Source: Pseudomonas koreensis (GTDB taxonomy: Bacteria > Pseudomonadota > Gammaproteobacteria > Pseudomonadales > Pseudomonadaceae). From it: a stretch of DNA of 64,000 bases. The notes under the pieces were generated by a model. The model saw only the letters and a list, made by a program, of their open reading frames with translations, was not told the origin of the DNA and made no database searches. The stretch's first letter is position 1. The number at the start of each line of letters is the position of its first letter. Of the stretch, positions 46,207 through 55,635 are shown piece by piece. Location of the stretch: NCBI RefSeq assembly GCF_024169245.1, contig NZ_JALJWP010000001.1:5910793-5974792 (forward strand). The letters run 5' to 3'. The translations under genes were made by a program, and so were the position numbers.

Positions 46207-46683
46207 TCACTTGTTGTCGCGGTGTTCGAACTCGCCTTCGATCACATTCGGCTCTCGACCCAGCGGCTCGCGCGGTGCCGGGCCGCCCCGTGGTTGCAGG
46301 TCGTCGGCAAAGGCGCGCTGGCGCATGGCCTGGTCTTCGGCGCGCTGACGCATCTTGTTTGCCAGCAGACGGCGGGTGACCGGCAACAGCATCACCAGAC
46401 CGACCACATCACTGATGAAGCCGGGGATGATCAGCAGGCCGCCGGCCAGCGCCAGCATCAGACCTTCGAGCATGGTCTGCGCGGGCAATTCGCCGCGGTT
46501 CAGGCTTTCCCGGGCACGCAATGCGGTGGCCAGACCGGCGACGCGCAGTACGAACACACCGAACATCGAGCCGAGAATGATCAGCAGCAGGGCCGGGAAA
46601 AACCCGATAGAGCCTGCCACTTTGACGAATACGAACAGCTCCAGCACTGGAAACAGCAGAAAGAGCAACAGAAAAGGGCGCAT
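46207..46683 (-). CDS. fxsA: FxsA-family membrane protein
   Basis: 158 residues: MRPFLLLFLLFPVLELFVFV, then VAGSIGFFPALLLIILGSMF and GLMLALAGGLLIIPGFISDV, giving three to four membrane segments, and a charged cytoplasmic tail (QRAEDQAMRQRAFADDLQPR). FxsA (YtfZ/UPF0716) is a cytoplasmic-membrane protein that in E. coli relieves F-plasmid exclusion of phage T7; its normal role is unknown. ATG 46683 is used; the preceding in-frame codon is TTG. It lies between the HugZ-like gene and groES on the same strand, as in P. aeruginosa. Confidence 0.92.
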   Translation of the reverse strand: MRPFLLLFLLFPVLELFVFVKVAGSIGFFPALLLIILGSMFGVFVLRVAGLATALRARESLNRGELPAQTMLEGLMLALAGGLLIIPGFISDVVGLVMLLPVTRRLLANKMRQRAEDQAMRQRAFADDLQPRGGPAPREPLGREPNVIEGEFEHRDNK

Positions 46684-46754
46684 CAAAGTTTCCTCAACGC
46701 AAGAAATGCCTTGCAGTAAGCCTTAGATGACGTCGCCCTTGCGTGAATTCAACC

Positions 46755-47480
46755 TTAAGAATCCGGTTTTTTTGCCCAGACCTCGGCGTGAGCCAATGAA
46801 ACCAAGGCTTCGCGCACTTGTGTCGGCGTATTACATGGCGCCGCGAAGGGTAACCAGTACAGCGCCTGACCGATGCGCAGGTGCATGCCTTCGCTGTCGA
46901 TCCCGGCCAGTTGCGCCGGCTCGCTGTCCGGCAGTCCGGCAAGCTCGACGTAGTGGGCGATGGCCTTGGCGTGGTCGCTGTTCATGTGCTCGACCATGCT
47001 GATTTCCGCCTTGCCGGCGAACGGGTTGGCCAAGGTCAGATGGTCGACCCAGTGGATCGCGCCAAACCCGCCGATGTAGCGATGGCGCACCGGATCGAGC
47101 ACCCAGAAATCGAAATCATGAGCCTGGTGATAATTCTGCGAGTCGGGGAAATAGCGGTAATAGCGTTCGGCGGCGGCCTCGATGGCGGCAGGGTCTTCAA
47201 GCTTCTGCGCTTGCGCCAGGTAGGTCAGACGCCCGACCGCCTGCACATCGTCGGCCTCGCGCTCGCCCACCAGCATCGAGCACTTCGGATCTTTCTGCAG
47301 GTTATGGGTGTGCTGGGCGATGCGGCTGATCAGGATCAGCGGCCGACCCTGCTCGTCCAGGCAATACGGCACAACCGAGCCAAAGGGAAAACCCGGCATG
47401 GATTTGGAGTGAGTCGACAGCACTCCTCGGTATTCCTTGAGAAGCAATTCTCGGGCATTCTTCGCCACTTCAGCGCTCAA
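46755..47480 (-). CDS. HugZ-like protein (pyridoxamine-5'-phosphate-oxidase-like split barrel plus DUF2470)
   Basis: 241 residues. N-terminal split barrel (EYRGVLSTHSKSMPGFPFGS, LILISRIAQHTHNLQKDPKC), then a C-terminal DUF2470 domain with EHMNSDHAKAIAHYVEL. HugZ relatives bind or degrade heme, while others bind FMN; which applies here is not known. The frame begins with TTG at 47480, and GGAG lies seven bases before it. No ATG is available before the conserved core begins, so TTG is the likely start. The FabG-like SDR gene diverges upstream. Confidence 0.87.
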   Translation of the reverse strand: MSAEVAKNARELLLKEYRGVLSTHSKSMPGFPFGSVVPYCLDEQGRPLILISRIAQHTHNLQKDPKCSMLVGEREADDVQAVGRLTYLAQAQKLEDPAAIEAAAERYYRYFPDSQNYHQAHDFDFWVLDPVRHRYIGGFGAIHWVDHLTLANPFAGKAEISMVEHMNSDHAKAIAHYVELAGLPDSEPAQLAGIDSEGMHLRIGQALYWLPFAAPCNTPTQVREALVSLAHAEVWAKKPDS

Positions 47481-47644
47481 TTTGTGACTCCTTAATTAGG
47501 TTCCGTCTAGAAAACGGACAGGCGCGCAGCGAAAAGTAACCGGCGCGCATCGGGCAAATGTTCCTGTGCAACCTGGCCCGGACCGGTGCCGATCGAGCGT
47601 TGCCGACAACAAAAACAACTCAGACCTGCCAGCGGGACATGCGA

Positions 47645-48403
47645 ATGCAACTCAACGACAAAGTAATCATTATCACCGGCGGTTGCCAGGGTTTGGGCCG
47701 TTCCATGGCCGAGTATTTCGCCGGCAAGGGCGCGAAACTGGCCCTGGTCGATCTGAATCAGGAAAAACTCGACGACGCCGTGGCCGCCTGCAAAGCCAAG
47801 GGTGTCGAAGCGCGCAGCTATCTGTGCAACGTTGCCAATGAAGAACAGGTCGAGCACATGGTCGCGCAAGTGGCCGAGGACTTCGGCGCCATCCACGGCC
47901 TGATCAACAACGCCGGGATCCTGCGCGATGGTCTGCTGCTGAAGGTCAAGGATGGCGAAATGACCAAGATGAGTCTGGCCCAGTGGCAGGCAGTGATCGA
48001 CGTCAATTTGACCGGCGTATTCCTCTGCACCCGTGAAGTCGCGGCGAAGATGGTCGAGCTGAAGAACAGCGGCGCGATTATCAACATTTCCTCGATCTCC
48101 CGCGCGGGCAACGTCGGCCAGACCAACTATTCCGCAGCCAAGGCGGGCGTCGCAGCGGCGACCGTGACCTGGGCGAAGGAGCTGGCGCGTTACGGCATTC
48201 GCGTCGCGGGCATTGCGCCGGGCTTCATCGAAACCGAGATGACCCTGGGCATGAAGCCGGAAGCGCTGGAGAAGATGACGTCGGGGATTCCGCTCAAGCG
48301 CATGGGCAAGCCGGAGGAGATCGCCCATTCGGCGGCGTATATCTTCGAGAACGACTATTACACCGGGCGGATTCTGGAGATGGATGGCGGCTTGCGCATC
48401 TGA
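47645..48403 (+). CDS. Short-chain dehydrogenase/reductase (FabG-like)
   Basis: 252 residues of the classical SDR family: the cofactor loop [23 protein letters not shown] in [13 protein letters not shown], and the Ser-Tyr-Lys triad ([20 protein letters not shown]). Strand 2 ends in LVDLN with Asp, which favours NAD over NADP. The substrate is unknown; FabG-like 3-oxoacyl reduction is only one possibility, since the true fabG of Pseudomonas lies in the fab cluster elsewhere. ATG 47645 follows GGGA by seven bases; ATG 47639 is too close to it. Confidence 0.9.
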   Translation: MQLNDKVIIITGGCQGLGRSMAEYFAGKGAKLALVDLNQEKLDDAVAACKAKGVEARSYLCNVANEEQVEHMVAQVAEDFGAIHGLINNAGILRDGLLLKVKDGEMTKMSLAQWQAVIDVNLTGVFLCTREVAAKMVELKNSGAIINISSISRAGNVGQTNYSAAKAGVAAATVTWAKELARYGIRVAGIAPGFIETEMTLGMKPEALEKMTSGIPLKRMGKPEEIAHSAAYIFENDYYTGRILEMDGGLRI

Positions 48404-48412
48404 AGCAAAATC

Positions 48413-48495
48413 AAAAGATCGCAGCCTCGCTTCGCTCGTCAGCTCCTACGGCATGTGTAGGAGCTGACGAGCAAAGCGAGGCTGCGATCTTTTTG
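48413..48495. repeat. Paired REP-type hairpin, long variant (GTAGGAGCTGACGAGCAAAG)
   Basis: AAGATCGCAGCCTCGCTTCG at the left is mirrored by GACGAGCAAAGCGAGGCTGC at the right. It is the same family as GTAGGAGCTGCCGAAGG but with the longer arm (GACGAGCAAAGCGAGGC for GCCGAAGGC). It lies between the convergent SDR gene and apbC. Confidence 0.85.
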
Positions 48496-48508
48496 CAGGC
48501 GGCGCCGA

Positions 48509-49603
48509 TCAATCGTCGCTGATGGTGATATTCGGCATCGCCGGCGAAACCGCTTCCTGCAACACAATGCGCGCGCCGACGTGGCGGGCCAGTTCCTGAT
48601 AGACCATGGCGATCTGGCTGTCCGGCTCGGCGATCACGGTTGGCTTGCCGCCATCGGCCTGTTCGCGGATCAGCATCGACAGCGGCAGCGAGGCCAGCAG
48701 TTCGACGCCGTATTGGGTGGCCAGTTTCTCACCGCCACCTTCACCGAACAGATGCTCGGCATGCCCACAGTTCGAGCAGATGTGCACCGCCATGTTTTCC
48801 ACCACGCCCAGCACCGGAATGTTGACCTTGCGGAACATTTCCACGCCTTTGCGCGCATCGAGCAGCGCCAGATCCTGCGGCGTGGTGACGATCACCGCGC
48901 CCGCCACCGGGACTTTCTGCGCCATGGTCAGCTGGATGTCGCCGGTGCCCGGCGGCATGTCGATGACCAGATAATCCAGATCGCCCCACGCAGTCTGCGT
49001 GACCAGTTGCAGCAGCGCCCCGGAAACCATCGGCCCGCGCCAGACCATCGGCGTGTTGTCGTCGGTCAGGAATGCCATCGACATTACTTCCACACCGTGC
49101 GCCTTGAGCGGCACGAACCACTTCTGATCCTTGATTTCCGGGCGGGTGCGCTCGGGGATGCCGAACATGATGCCCTGACTCGGGCCATAGATATCGGCGT
49201 CGAGGATGCCGACTTTGGCGCCTTCACGGGCCAGCGCCAGCGCAAGGTTGGCGGCGGTGGTGGATTTGCCCACGCCGCCCTTGCCGGAAGCGACGGCAAC
49301 CACATTCTTGACGTTGGCCAGCCCCGGAATCTGCGCCTGGGCCTTGTGCGCGGCGATCACACTGGTGACTTCGACGCGGGCAATCACCACGCCGTCGAGG
49401 TTTTCGATCGCCAGTTGCAGCAGTTGCGCCCAGCCGCTCTTGAACAGGCCGGCGGCGTAGCCGATTTCCAGCTGCACATTGACGCGGTCACCGATGATCT
49501 CGATGTTTTTCACGCAACCGGCGCTGACCGGGTCCTGGTTCAGGTAAGGGTCGGTGTATTGGCTGAGGACGGCTTCCACCGCTGCGCGAGTGACGGCGCT
49601 CAT
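48509..49603 (-). CDS. apbC: Iron-sulfur cluster carrier protein ApbC (Mrp/NBP35 ATPase)
   Basis: 364 residues: an N-terminal MIP18/DUF59-like domain (about 1-90), then the deviant Walker A KGGVGKSTTAANLALALARE, DLDYLVIDMPPGTGDIQLTM as switch/Walker B, and CSNCGHAEHLFGEGGG with the CxxC that holds a bridging 4Fe-4S cluster. It delivers Fe-S clusters in the cytoplasm. ATG 49603 follows GGAG. It diverges from metG across 152 bases, as in other pseudomonads. Its nearness to the Fe-S-bearing rnf/nth operon is notable but is a family-wide order. Confidence 0.95.
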   Translation of the reverse strand: MSAVTRAAVEAVLSQYTDPYLNQDPVSAGCVKNIEIIGDRVNVQLEIGYAAGLFKSGWAQLLQLAIENLDGVVIARVEVTSVIAAHKAQAQIPGLANVKNVVAVASGKGGVGKSTTAANLALALAREGAKVGILDADIYGPSQGIMFGIPERTRPEIKDQKWFVPLKAHGVEVMSMAFLTDDNTPMVWRGPMVSGALLQLVTQTAWGDLDYLVIDMPPGTGDIQLTMAQKVPVAGAVIVTTPQDLALLDARKGVEMFRKVNIPVLGVVENMAVHICSNCGHAEHLFGEGGGEKLATQYGVELLASLPLSMLIREQADGGKPTVIAEPDSQIAMVYQELARHVGARIVLQEAVSPAMPNITISDD

Positions 49604-49755
49604 GGGCAACTCCGATAACAAGACTGGAAAGGATGGCGGCTATCGTACCCCTTCTGTCCTGCGGACGGCATGCCCGGCAACCATTTGCAGGGGTGAAATA
49701 TCTTTCCCGGCGCTTTATAGTGGCCGACCTCCGTTTCATCAAGTAGCGAAGCCCC

Positions 49756-51807
49756 ATGTCCGAGCCACGCAAGATCCTCGTCACCAGCGCCCTGCCCTAC
49801 GCCAATGGTTCGATCCACCTTGGCCACATGCTGGAATACATCCAGACCGATATGTGGGTGCGCTTCCAGAAGCATCGCGGCAACCAATGCATTTATGTCT
49901 GCGCCGACGACGCCCACGGTTCGGCGATCATGCTGCGCGCGGAAAAGGAAGGCATCACCCCGGAACAACTGATCGCCAACGTGCAGGCTGAACACAGCGC
50001 CGACTTTGCCGACTTCCTGGTTGATTTCGACAACTTCCACTCCACTCACGCCGAAGAAAACCGTGAGCTGTCGAGCCAGATCTACCTAAAGCTGCGTGAC
50101 GCCGGGCATATCGCTCAACGTTCGATTACCCAGTATTTCGACCCGGAAAAGAAAATGTTCCTGGCCGACCGCTTCATCAAGGGCACCTGCCCGAAATGCG
50201 GCACCGAAGACCAGTACGGCGACAACTGCGAAAAATGCGGCGCGACCTACGCACCGACCGACCTGAAGGATCCGAAGTCGGCGATCTCCGGCGCCACCCC
50301 GGTGCTCAAGGATTCCCAGCACTTCTTCTTCAAGCTGCCCGACTTCCAGGACATGCTCCAGGCCTGGACCCGTAGCGGCACCCTGCAAGATGCGGTGGCC
50401 AACAAGCTTTCCGAATGGCTGGATGCCGGCCTGCAACAGTGGGACATTTCCCGCGATGCGCCGTACTTCGGCTTCGAAATCCCGGGCGAGCCGGGCAAGT
50501 ATTTCTACGTGTGGCTGGATGCGCCGATCGGTTACATGGCCAGCTTCAAGAACCTCTGCAATCGTACGCCGGAGCTGGACTTCGACGCGTTCTGGGGCAA
50601 GGACTCGACTGCCGAGCTGTATCACTTCATCGGCAAGGACATCGTCAACTTCCACGCACTGTTCTGGCCAGCCATGCTTGAAGGCGCCGGCTACCGCAAG
50701 CCGACCGGCATCAACGTGCACGGCTACCTGACCGTCAACGGCCAGAAAATGTCGAAGTCGCGTGGCACCTTCATCAAGGCCCGCACTTATCTCGATCACC
50801 TGTCACCGGAATACCTGCGCTATTACTACGCGGCCAAACTGGGCCGTGGCGTCGACGACCTCGACCTGAACCTCGAAGACTTCGTGCAGAAGGTCAACTC
50901 CGATCTGGTCGGCAAAGTGGTCAACATCGCCAGCCGTTGCGCCGGGTTTATCCACAAGGGCAACGGCGGCCTGCTGGTCGACAACAATGCCGCGCCGGAA
51001 CTGACCGAGGCCTTCCTCGCCGCCGCGCCGAGCATTGCCGACGCCTATGAAGCCCGCGACTTCGCCCGCGCCATGCGTGAAACCATGGCCCTGGCAGACC
51101 GCGCCAACGCCTGGATCGCCGACAAGGCGCCATGGTCGCTGAACAAGCAGGAAGGCAAGCAGGATGAAGTCCAGGCGATCTGCGCCACCGGCATCAACCT
51201 CTTCCGCCAACTGGTGATCTTCCTCAAGCCGGTATTGCCGCTGCTGGCCGCCGATGCCGAGGCGTTCCTCAACGTCGCGCCGCTGACCTGGAACGATCAC
51301 ACCACGCTGCTGGCCAACCATCAGCTGAACGAATTCAAACCGTTGATGACCCGCATCGACCCGGTAAAAGTGCAAGCCATGACCGACGCCTCGAAAGAAG
51401 ACCTGACCGCCAGCCAGACCGATACCGGCGAAACCAAGCCTGCGGGCAATGGCGAACTGGCCAAGGATCCGCTGTCGCCGGAAATCGATTTCGATGCTTT
51501 TGCCGCCATCGACCTGCGCGTCGCGTTGATCGTCAAGGCCGAACACGTGGAAGGCGCCGACAAGCTGCTGCGCCTGACCCTCGACATCGGTGACGAGCAA
51601 CGCAATGTGTTCTCCGGGATCAAGAGCGCTTACCCGGATCCGTCGAAACTTGACGGTCGCCTAACCATGATGATCGCCAACCTCAAGCCACGGAAAATGA
51701 AGTTCGGTATTTCCGAAGGCATGGTGATGGCGGCGGGCCCTGGTGGTGAAGAGATCTACCTGCTGAGTCCGGACAGCGGCGCCAAGCCGGGTCAGCGCAT
51801 CAAGTAA
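49756..51807 (+). CDS. metG: Methionine--tRNA ligase
   Basis: 683 residues, full length. Class I signature HLGH (HIGH) in [14 protein letters not shown], the zinc knuckle CPKCG...CEKCG (about 146-161), KMSKS in [12 protein letters not shown], an anticodon-binding helical domain, and the C-terminal tRNA-binding domain ([20 protein letters not shown]) that dimerises the enzyme. It charges tRNA-Met in the cytoplasm. A terminator follows the stop. Confidence 0.99.
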   Translation: MSEPRKILVTSALPYANGSIHLGHMLEYIQTDMWVRFQKHRGNQCIYVCADDAHGSAIMLRAEKEGITPEQLIANVQAEHSADFADFLVDFDNFHSTHAEENRELSSQIYLKLRDAGHIAQRSITQYFDPEKKMFLADRFIKGTCPKCGTEDQYGDNCEKCGATYAPTDLKDPKSAISGATPVLKDSQHFFFKLPDFQDMLQAWTRSGTLQDAVANKLSEWLDAGLQQWDISRDAPYFGFEIPGEPGKYFYVWLDAPIGYMASFKNLCNRTPELDFDAFWGKDSTAELYHFIGKDIVNFHALFWPAMLEGAGYRKPTGINVHGYLTVNGQKMSKSRGTFIKARTYLDHLSPEYLRYYYAAKLGRGVDDLDLNLEDFVQKVNSDLVGKVVNIASRCAGFIHKGNGGLLVDNNAAPELTEAFLAAAPSIADAYEARDFARAMRETMALADRANAWIADKAPWSLNKQEGKQDEVQAICATGINLFRQLVIFLKPVLPLLAADAEAFLNVAPLTWNDHTTLLANHQLNEFKPLMTRIDPVKVQAMTDASKEDLTASQTDTGETKPAGNGELAKDPLSPEIDFDAFAAIDLRVALIVKAEHVEGADKLLRLTLDIGDEQRNVFSGIKSAYPDPSKLDGRLTMMIANLKPRKMKFGISEGMVMAAGPGGEEIYLLSPDSGAKPGQRIK

Positions 51808-51824
51808 GGCATTGCCGTAAAACG

Positions 51825-51863
51825 ATCCCACCGACGTGCGTTGCGCATGCCGGTGGGATTTTT
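51825..51863 (+). terminator. Terminator of metG
   Basis: TCCCACCG (51825-51832) pairs with CGGTGGGA (51851-51858), followed by a T run. It separates metG from the rnf operon. Confidence 0.85.
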
Positions 51864-51923
51864 CATATCTGGCCCGATAGTGCCTACCCTTGAGAGACAC
51901 CCGCCCGTTTCGCTGGCAGAACC

Positions 51924-52493
51924 ATGACCGAACTCGTGCTTACGCTGATCAGTGCCGCCCTGCTCAACAACTTCGTGTTGCACTGGCCGCTGGGCGTCGC
52001 TCCGCTGCTGGCGGGTAGCCGACGGCAAGTGCATGCGCTGGGGTTGGCGACGTTGTGCCTGATGATGGTCGTCGGCGTCATCGGTCAAGCGATCTGGCAA
52101 TGGATACTGGTGCCGTTGCAGCTTGAAGCGCTGCGGCTGTTCGTGTTTTTGCCGTTGAGTGTGTTGTTGATCGCACCGCTGCTGAAACTGCTGGCACGCG
52201 GACTGCCGGATTGGCCGTTCGAGGGATTATGGCCGCTGTTGCTCGGCAATGCCGGGGTACTCGGGCTGGCGTTGATCAACGCGCAACACGACCAAGGCCT
52301 GCTGAACGCGACAGCCTTGAGTCTCGGCGCCGGGCTGGGCTTCTGGCTGGTGCTGAGTGTGTTCTGCGATCTGCGCGAGCGCACGGCCGACAACGATATT
52401 CCCCTGCCCTTTCGCGGCCTGCCGATCGACTTGATCAGCGCCGGACTGATCGCAGTGATTTTTCTCGGATTCAGTGGATTGATCAAAACATGA
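51924..52493 (+). CDS. rnfA: RnfA-like membrane subunit of an Rnf/Rsx-type complex, lacking the conserved cysteines
   Basis: 189 residues and six predicted membrane helices. It aligns end to end with E. coli RsxA as I recall it: [15 protein letters not shown] for NNFVLVKFLGLCPFM, and [20 protein letters not shown] then GFSGLIKT for the C-terminus. In Rnf/Nqr complexes this subunit and RnfE each give two cysteines to a 2Fe-2S cluster in the membrane. Here both RnfA positions are Ala (Ala26 in LGVAPL, Ala110 in LGNAGVLG), so the cluster ligands are absent. The stop overlaps the rnfB start (ATGA). First gene of the operon rnfA-B-D-G-E-nth. Confidence 0.88.
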   Translation: MTELVLTLISAALLNNFVLHWPLGVAPLLAGSRRQVHALGLATLCLMMVVGVIGQAIWQWILVPLQLEALRLFVFLPLSVLLIAPLLKLLARGLPDWPFEGLWPLLLGNAGVLGLALINAQHDQGLLNATALSLGAGLGFWLVLSVFCDLRERTADNDIPLPFRGLPIDLISAGLIAVIFLGFSGLIKT

Positions 52494-53494
52494 GTCTGAT
52501 TCAACGCATCGATGCCCTGCTGCCGCAGACCCAATGCGGCAAGTGCGGCCATCCCGGATGCAAACCCTATGCGCAAGGCATCGTTGATGGCGAGCCGATC
52601 AACAAGTGCCCGCCGGGCGGCGAGGAAACCATCGCCGCCCTGGCCGAGCTGTTGAAAATACCGGTCCTGGAACTGGACATCAGCCGTGGCCCGGCACCGC
52701 CGCAAATCGCCTTCATCCGCGAGGCCGAATGCATCGGCTGCACCAAGTGCATTCAGGCCTGCCCGGTCGACGCCATCGTCGGCGCGGCAAAACTCATGCA
52801 CACGGTGCTGATCGACGAGTGCACCGGTTGTGATCTGTGCGTTGCGCCGTGCCCGGTCGACTGCATCGAAATGCATCCTTTGCCTGCGAACACGATCCCG
52901 GTGGTTGGCGGTCTCGCATTCGATCTCGAAGAACAGCGCGCCCGCGCTGAAAAGCGTGACCATGCGCGCCAGCGCTTCGAGCGCCGCAACCAGCGCCTGC
53001 TGCGTGAAGAACAGCAAAAACAGGCCGAACGTGAAGCGCGAGCCCAGCGTGCGGCACAGCCACAAGTTTCGAACGCTGATCCGGTTCAGGCAGCGCTCGA
53101 GCGGGTACGTGCGCAAAAAGCCGCGAACGCCGACGCGGCGCTGAAGAAGGCCAAGGTCGATGTGGCGATGAGTCGTGCGCAACTGCACAAATCGCTGAAA
53201 GCCTTCGGTCATCCGCCGACGTTCGAGCAGCAGTCGCAACTGATCGTCCTGCAGCAACAATTCGAAGCCGCCGAACAAGCGTTGGCCACCCTGGAAAACA
53301 GCCAACCGGCAACTCCCGTCGCCCCCGCTCCGAGCAACGACGCGGAACTGAAGCGGGCCAAAATCCAGTTGGCCATGCGCCGCGCCGAGTTGAAAAAAGC
53401 TCAGGCGGCAGAGGCTGCACCCGAGCAGATCGCAGCACTGGAACAGGCCGTGACTGACGCCGAGCGTCGGGTGCAAGACCATGCCGCCCCTTGA
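52490..53494 (+). CDS. rnfB: RnfB-like iron-sulfur protein without membrane anchor, with RnfC-like tail
   Basis: 334 residues. The Fe-S core is intact: an N-terminal four-Cys cluster (Cys16, 19, 24 and 40) and two ferredoxin clusters (Cys81, 84, 87, 91 and Cys111, 114, 117, 121). It begins directly at [20 protein letters not shown], so the hydrophobic N-terminal anchor of usual RnfB (about 25 residues) is absent. From about residue 145 a 190-residue Glu/Arg/Ala/Lys-rich coiled tail follows ([37 protein letters not shown]), which resembles the C-terminal tail of RnfC. rnfC itself is missing. The stop region overlaps the rnfD start by 14 bases. Confidence 0.9.
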   Translation: MSLIQRIDALLPQTQCGKCGHPGCKPYAQGIVDGEPINKCPPGGEETIAALAELLKIPVLELDISRGPAPPQIAFIREAECIGCTKCIQACPVDAIVGAAKLMHTVLIDECTGCDLCVAPCPVDCIEMHPLPANTIPVVGGLAFDLEEQRARAEKRDHARQRFERRNQRLLREEQQKQAEREARAQRAAQPQVSNADPVQAALERVRAQKAANADAALKKAKVDVAMSRAQLHKSLKAFGHPPTFEQQSQLIVLQQQFEAAEQALATLENSQPATPVAPAPSNDAELKRAKIQLAMRRAELKKAQAAEAAPEQIAALEQAVTDAERRVQDHAAP

Positions 53495-54464
53495 GGCTGC
53501 GGATGATCGCCTGCAACAGGCGATGAATAGCGTGCTGCTCGCAGCTCTGCCGGGGCTGCTTGCTTTGTTCTGGCTGTATGGCTGGGGCGTGTTGATCAAC
53601 CTGCTGCTGGCGGTTGTCAGCGCTGTGCTCGTCGAGGCTGGCGTTGCCCGTCTGCGTCGGCAAGCGATGCAACCTGCGTTGCGCGATGGCAGTGCGCTGG
53701 TCAGTGCAATGTTGCTGGCCGTTGCGCTGCCGGCTTATTGCCCTTGGTGGCTGACGGTCACCGCGACCGTTTCTGGCTTGGTGTTCGGCAAACACCTGTA
53801 TGGCGGCGTCGGCAAAAACCCGTTTAATCCGGCGATGCTCGGCTTTGCCTTGAGCATCGCGCTGTTCCCGCAAGCGATGACGCAGTGGCCAGGTCATGGC
53901 CTCGATTTCCTTCCGGCGCTGCAACAGGTTTTCAATCCAGCTCAAGCGCCGGACGCCTGGGTGCAGGCCACCGCACTGGACAGTCTGCGCATCAATAAAA
54001 GCCTGACCATGGATGAGCTGTTCGCCGGCAATCCGGCCTTCGGCCGTTTTGGCGGGCGCGGTGTGGAGTGGGTGAATCTGGCGTTCCTGCTCGGCGGCCT
54101 GTTCCTGTTGCAGCGGCGGATCTTTTCCTGGCACGCGCCGGTGGGCATGCTCGCCAGCCTGTTCGTCATCAGCCTGTTGTGCTGGAACGGCTCGGGCTCG
54201 GATTCCCATGGTTCGCCGCTGTTTCACCTGCTCAGCGGCGCCACGATGCTCGGCGCATTTTTCATCGTCACCGAACCGGTGTCCGGGGCGAAAAGCGCCC
54301 TCGCCCGACTGCTGTTCGGCGTGGGCGTCGGCTTGCTGACTTATCTGATTCGTACGTGGGGTGGTTACCCGGACGGCGTCGCGTTTGCGGTATTGCTGAT
54401 GAATCTTCTGGTGCCCGCGCTGGAGCGCTTCGCCGCCAGCCGCCGGCCGCCGGTGAGCGCATGA
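53481..54464 (+). CDS. rnfD: RnfD-like flavin-binding membrane subunit
   Basis: 327 residues, about eight membrane helices. The FMN-attachment motif is present as [20 protein letters not shown], with Thr255 as the expected phosphoester-linked residue. [20 protein letters not shown] is the conserved RnfD/NqrB loop. It should pass electrons and help ion movement. ATG 53481 lies inside the end of rnfB; a later ATG at 53523 has no better ribosome site. The stop overlaps the rnfG start (ATGA). Confidence 0.92.
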   Translation: MPPLEAADDRLQQAMNSVLLAALPGLLALFWLYGWGVLINLLLAVVSAVLVEAGVARLRRQAMQPALRDGSALVSAMLLAVALPAYCPWWLTVTATVSGLVFGKHLYGGVGKNPFNPAMLGFALSIALFPQAMTQWPGHGLDFLPALQQVFNPAQAPDAWVQATALDSLRINKSLTMDELFAGNPAFGRFGGRGVEWVNLAFLLGGLFLLQRRIFSWHAPVGMLASLFVISLLCWNGSGSDSHGSPLFHLLSGATMLGAFFIVTEPVSGAKSALARLLFGVGVGLLTYLIRTWGGYPDGVAFAVLLMNLLVPALERFAASRRPPVSA

Positions 54465-55066
54465 AGCGCTCGGCCAGTGTCATGATGATTGTGCTGCTGG
54501 CGTGCGTTGGCGTGAGCGCGACCTACATGCTGCAGCGCAGCAGTGCGCCGGGGATTGCCGCCGAGCAGCGTTTGCTCGACAGCCGCAAACTGCTTGATGT
54601 GCTCCCTGCAGAACGCTACGACAATCAGCCGCTGGAGCACCCGCTGACGCTCGTCGACTCAGCGCTGCGCCATAGCACGCTGTCAGGCGGCTATCGGGCG
54701 ATGCAATCCGGGCAAACCGTGGCCGTGCTGTTGCGCAGCAGGACCGAAGGTTACGCAGGTATTCTCGAACTGCTGATCGCCATCGATGCCAACGGCAAAC
54801 TTCTTGGTGTTAAAACCCTTGAGCAGCGCGAAACGCCGGGATTGGGCGGTCACATCGGTGAATGGCCGAATGCCTGGCTGCAGAGTTTCACCGGTAAATC
54901 CCGCAGTGACCCGACAGACGCCGGCTGGGCGCTGAAAAAGGATCAAGGGCAATTCGATCAGATGGCCGGTGCGACCATTACCTCCCGTGCCGCGATCAAT
55001 GCGATTCATGACGCGCTGCGTTACTTCGATGAGCATCGGGCGCTGCTGCTGGGAGCTGGAAAATGA
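54461..55066 (+). CDS. rnfG: RnfG-like periplasmic flavoprotein subunit
   Basis: 201 residues: an N-terminal membrane helix (about 5-22) and a periplasmic FMN-binding domain. The covalent FMN motif SGATxT reads AGATITS here (residues 170-175), with both Thr kept (Thr172 and Thr174) and the first Ser replaced by Ala. GYAGILELLIAIDANGKLLG and LEQRETPGLGGHIGEW are the usual RnfG blocks. The stop overlaps the rnfE start (ATGA). Confidence 0.92.
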   Translation: MKRSASVMMIVLLACVGVSATYMLQRSSAPGIAAEQRLLDSRKLLDVLPAERYDNQPLEHPLTLVDSALRHSTLSGGYRAMQSGQTVAVLLRSRTEGYAGILELLIAIDANGKLLGVKTLEQRETPGLGGHIGEWPNAWLQSFTGKSRSDPTDAGWALKKDQGQFDQMAGATITSRAAINAIHDALRYFDEHRALLLGAGK

Positions 55067-55635
55067 AGCGCACACTAACGTTATTGATGCTGGTGCCGTT
55101 ACTGGGCGCCACAGAAACATTGAGCGCTGCATTGGGGATGACTCTGATGCTCGGCACGACGCTCGGAGCCTTCGCCCTATGCATGTCGGTGCTACGTGAT
55201 CGTCTGACGGGCGCAAAAGTATTGCTGGCGAACCTGATACTTGCCGCAACGTTGACCAGTTGCGCAGACATTGTGGCGCGACGCTGGTTTTTACCCTGGC
55301 AGCAGCCGCTTGATCTCTATATAGGGCTGATCGCCCTGCAATGCATCGCGCTTGAACACAGCGGCGCCCTCCGCGGCCCCGCCATCGCGGGTTTCAAACG
55401 CTGTGTCATGTTCAGCGCGCTCATGCTGTCGATCGGCGGGCTGCGCGAAATCATCGGCCATGGCACCCTTGGCCGAGGGTTTCCGACGCATTGGCAAGGT
55501 GTGGTTTTATTCCCCGAGGGGCTGCATCTGATTACGCTGGTTCCCGGCGCTTTTGTTTTACTGGGTTTGCTTCTCGCCGTTGGTCAGGCGTGGACACGCC
55601 GCAACTCTGTCATCAAGGAAACGCATCGCCCATGA
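55063..55635 (+). CDS. rnfE: RnfE-like membrane subunit with shortened N-terminus
   Basis: 190 residues and about six membrane helices. Against E. coli RsxE from memory, the N-terminus is about 15 residues shorter, and LLGLCPLLAV is replaced by LMLVPLLGAT, so the first cluster Cys is Val11. The second is kept as Cys94 (IALQCIALE). SIGGLREIIGHGTLG and LVPGAFVLLGLLLA match the C-terminal half. An in-frame stop at 55030 excludes a longer start. Start and stop overlap rnfG and nth (both ATGA). Confidence 0.85.
   Translation: MKRTLTLLMLVPLLGATETLSAALGMTLMLGTTLGAFALCMSVLRDRLTGAKVLLANLILAATLTSCADIVARRWFLPWQQPLDLYIGLIALQCIALEHSGALRGPAIAGFKRCVMFSALMLSIGGLREIIGHGTLGRGFPTHWQGVVLFPEGLHLITLVPGAFVLLGLLLAVGQAWTRRNSVIKETHRP

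Noticed and set aside
53481..53494. A frameshifted or deleted rnfC remnant between rnfB and rnfD
   Set aside because: rnfB and rnfD overlap by 14 bases; only the RnfB tail could be a remnant, and it is in frame with RnfB.
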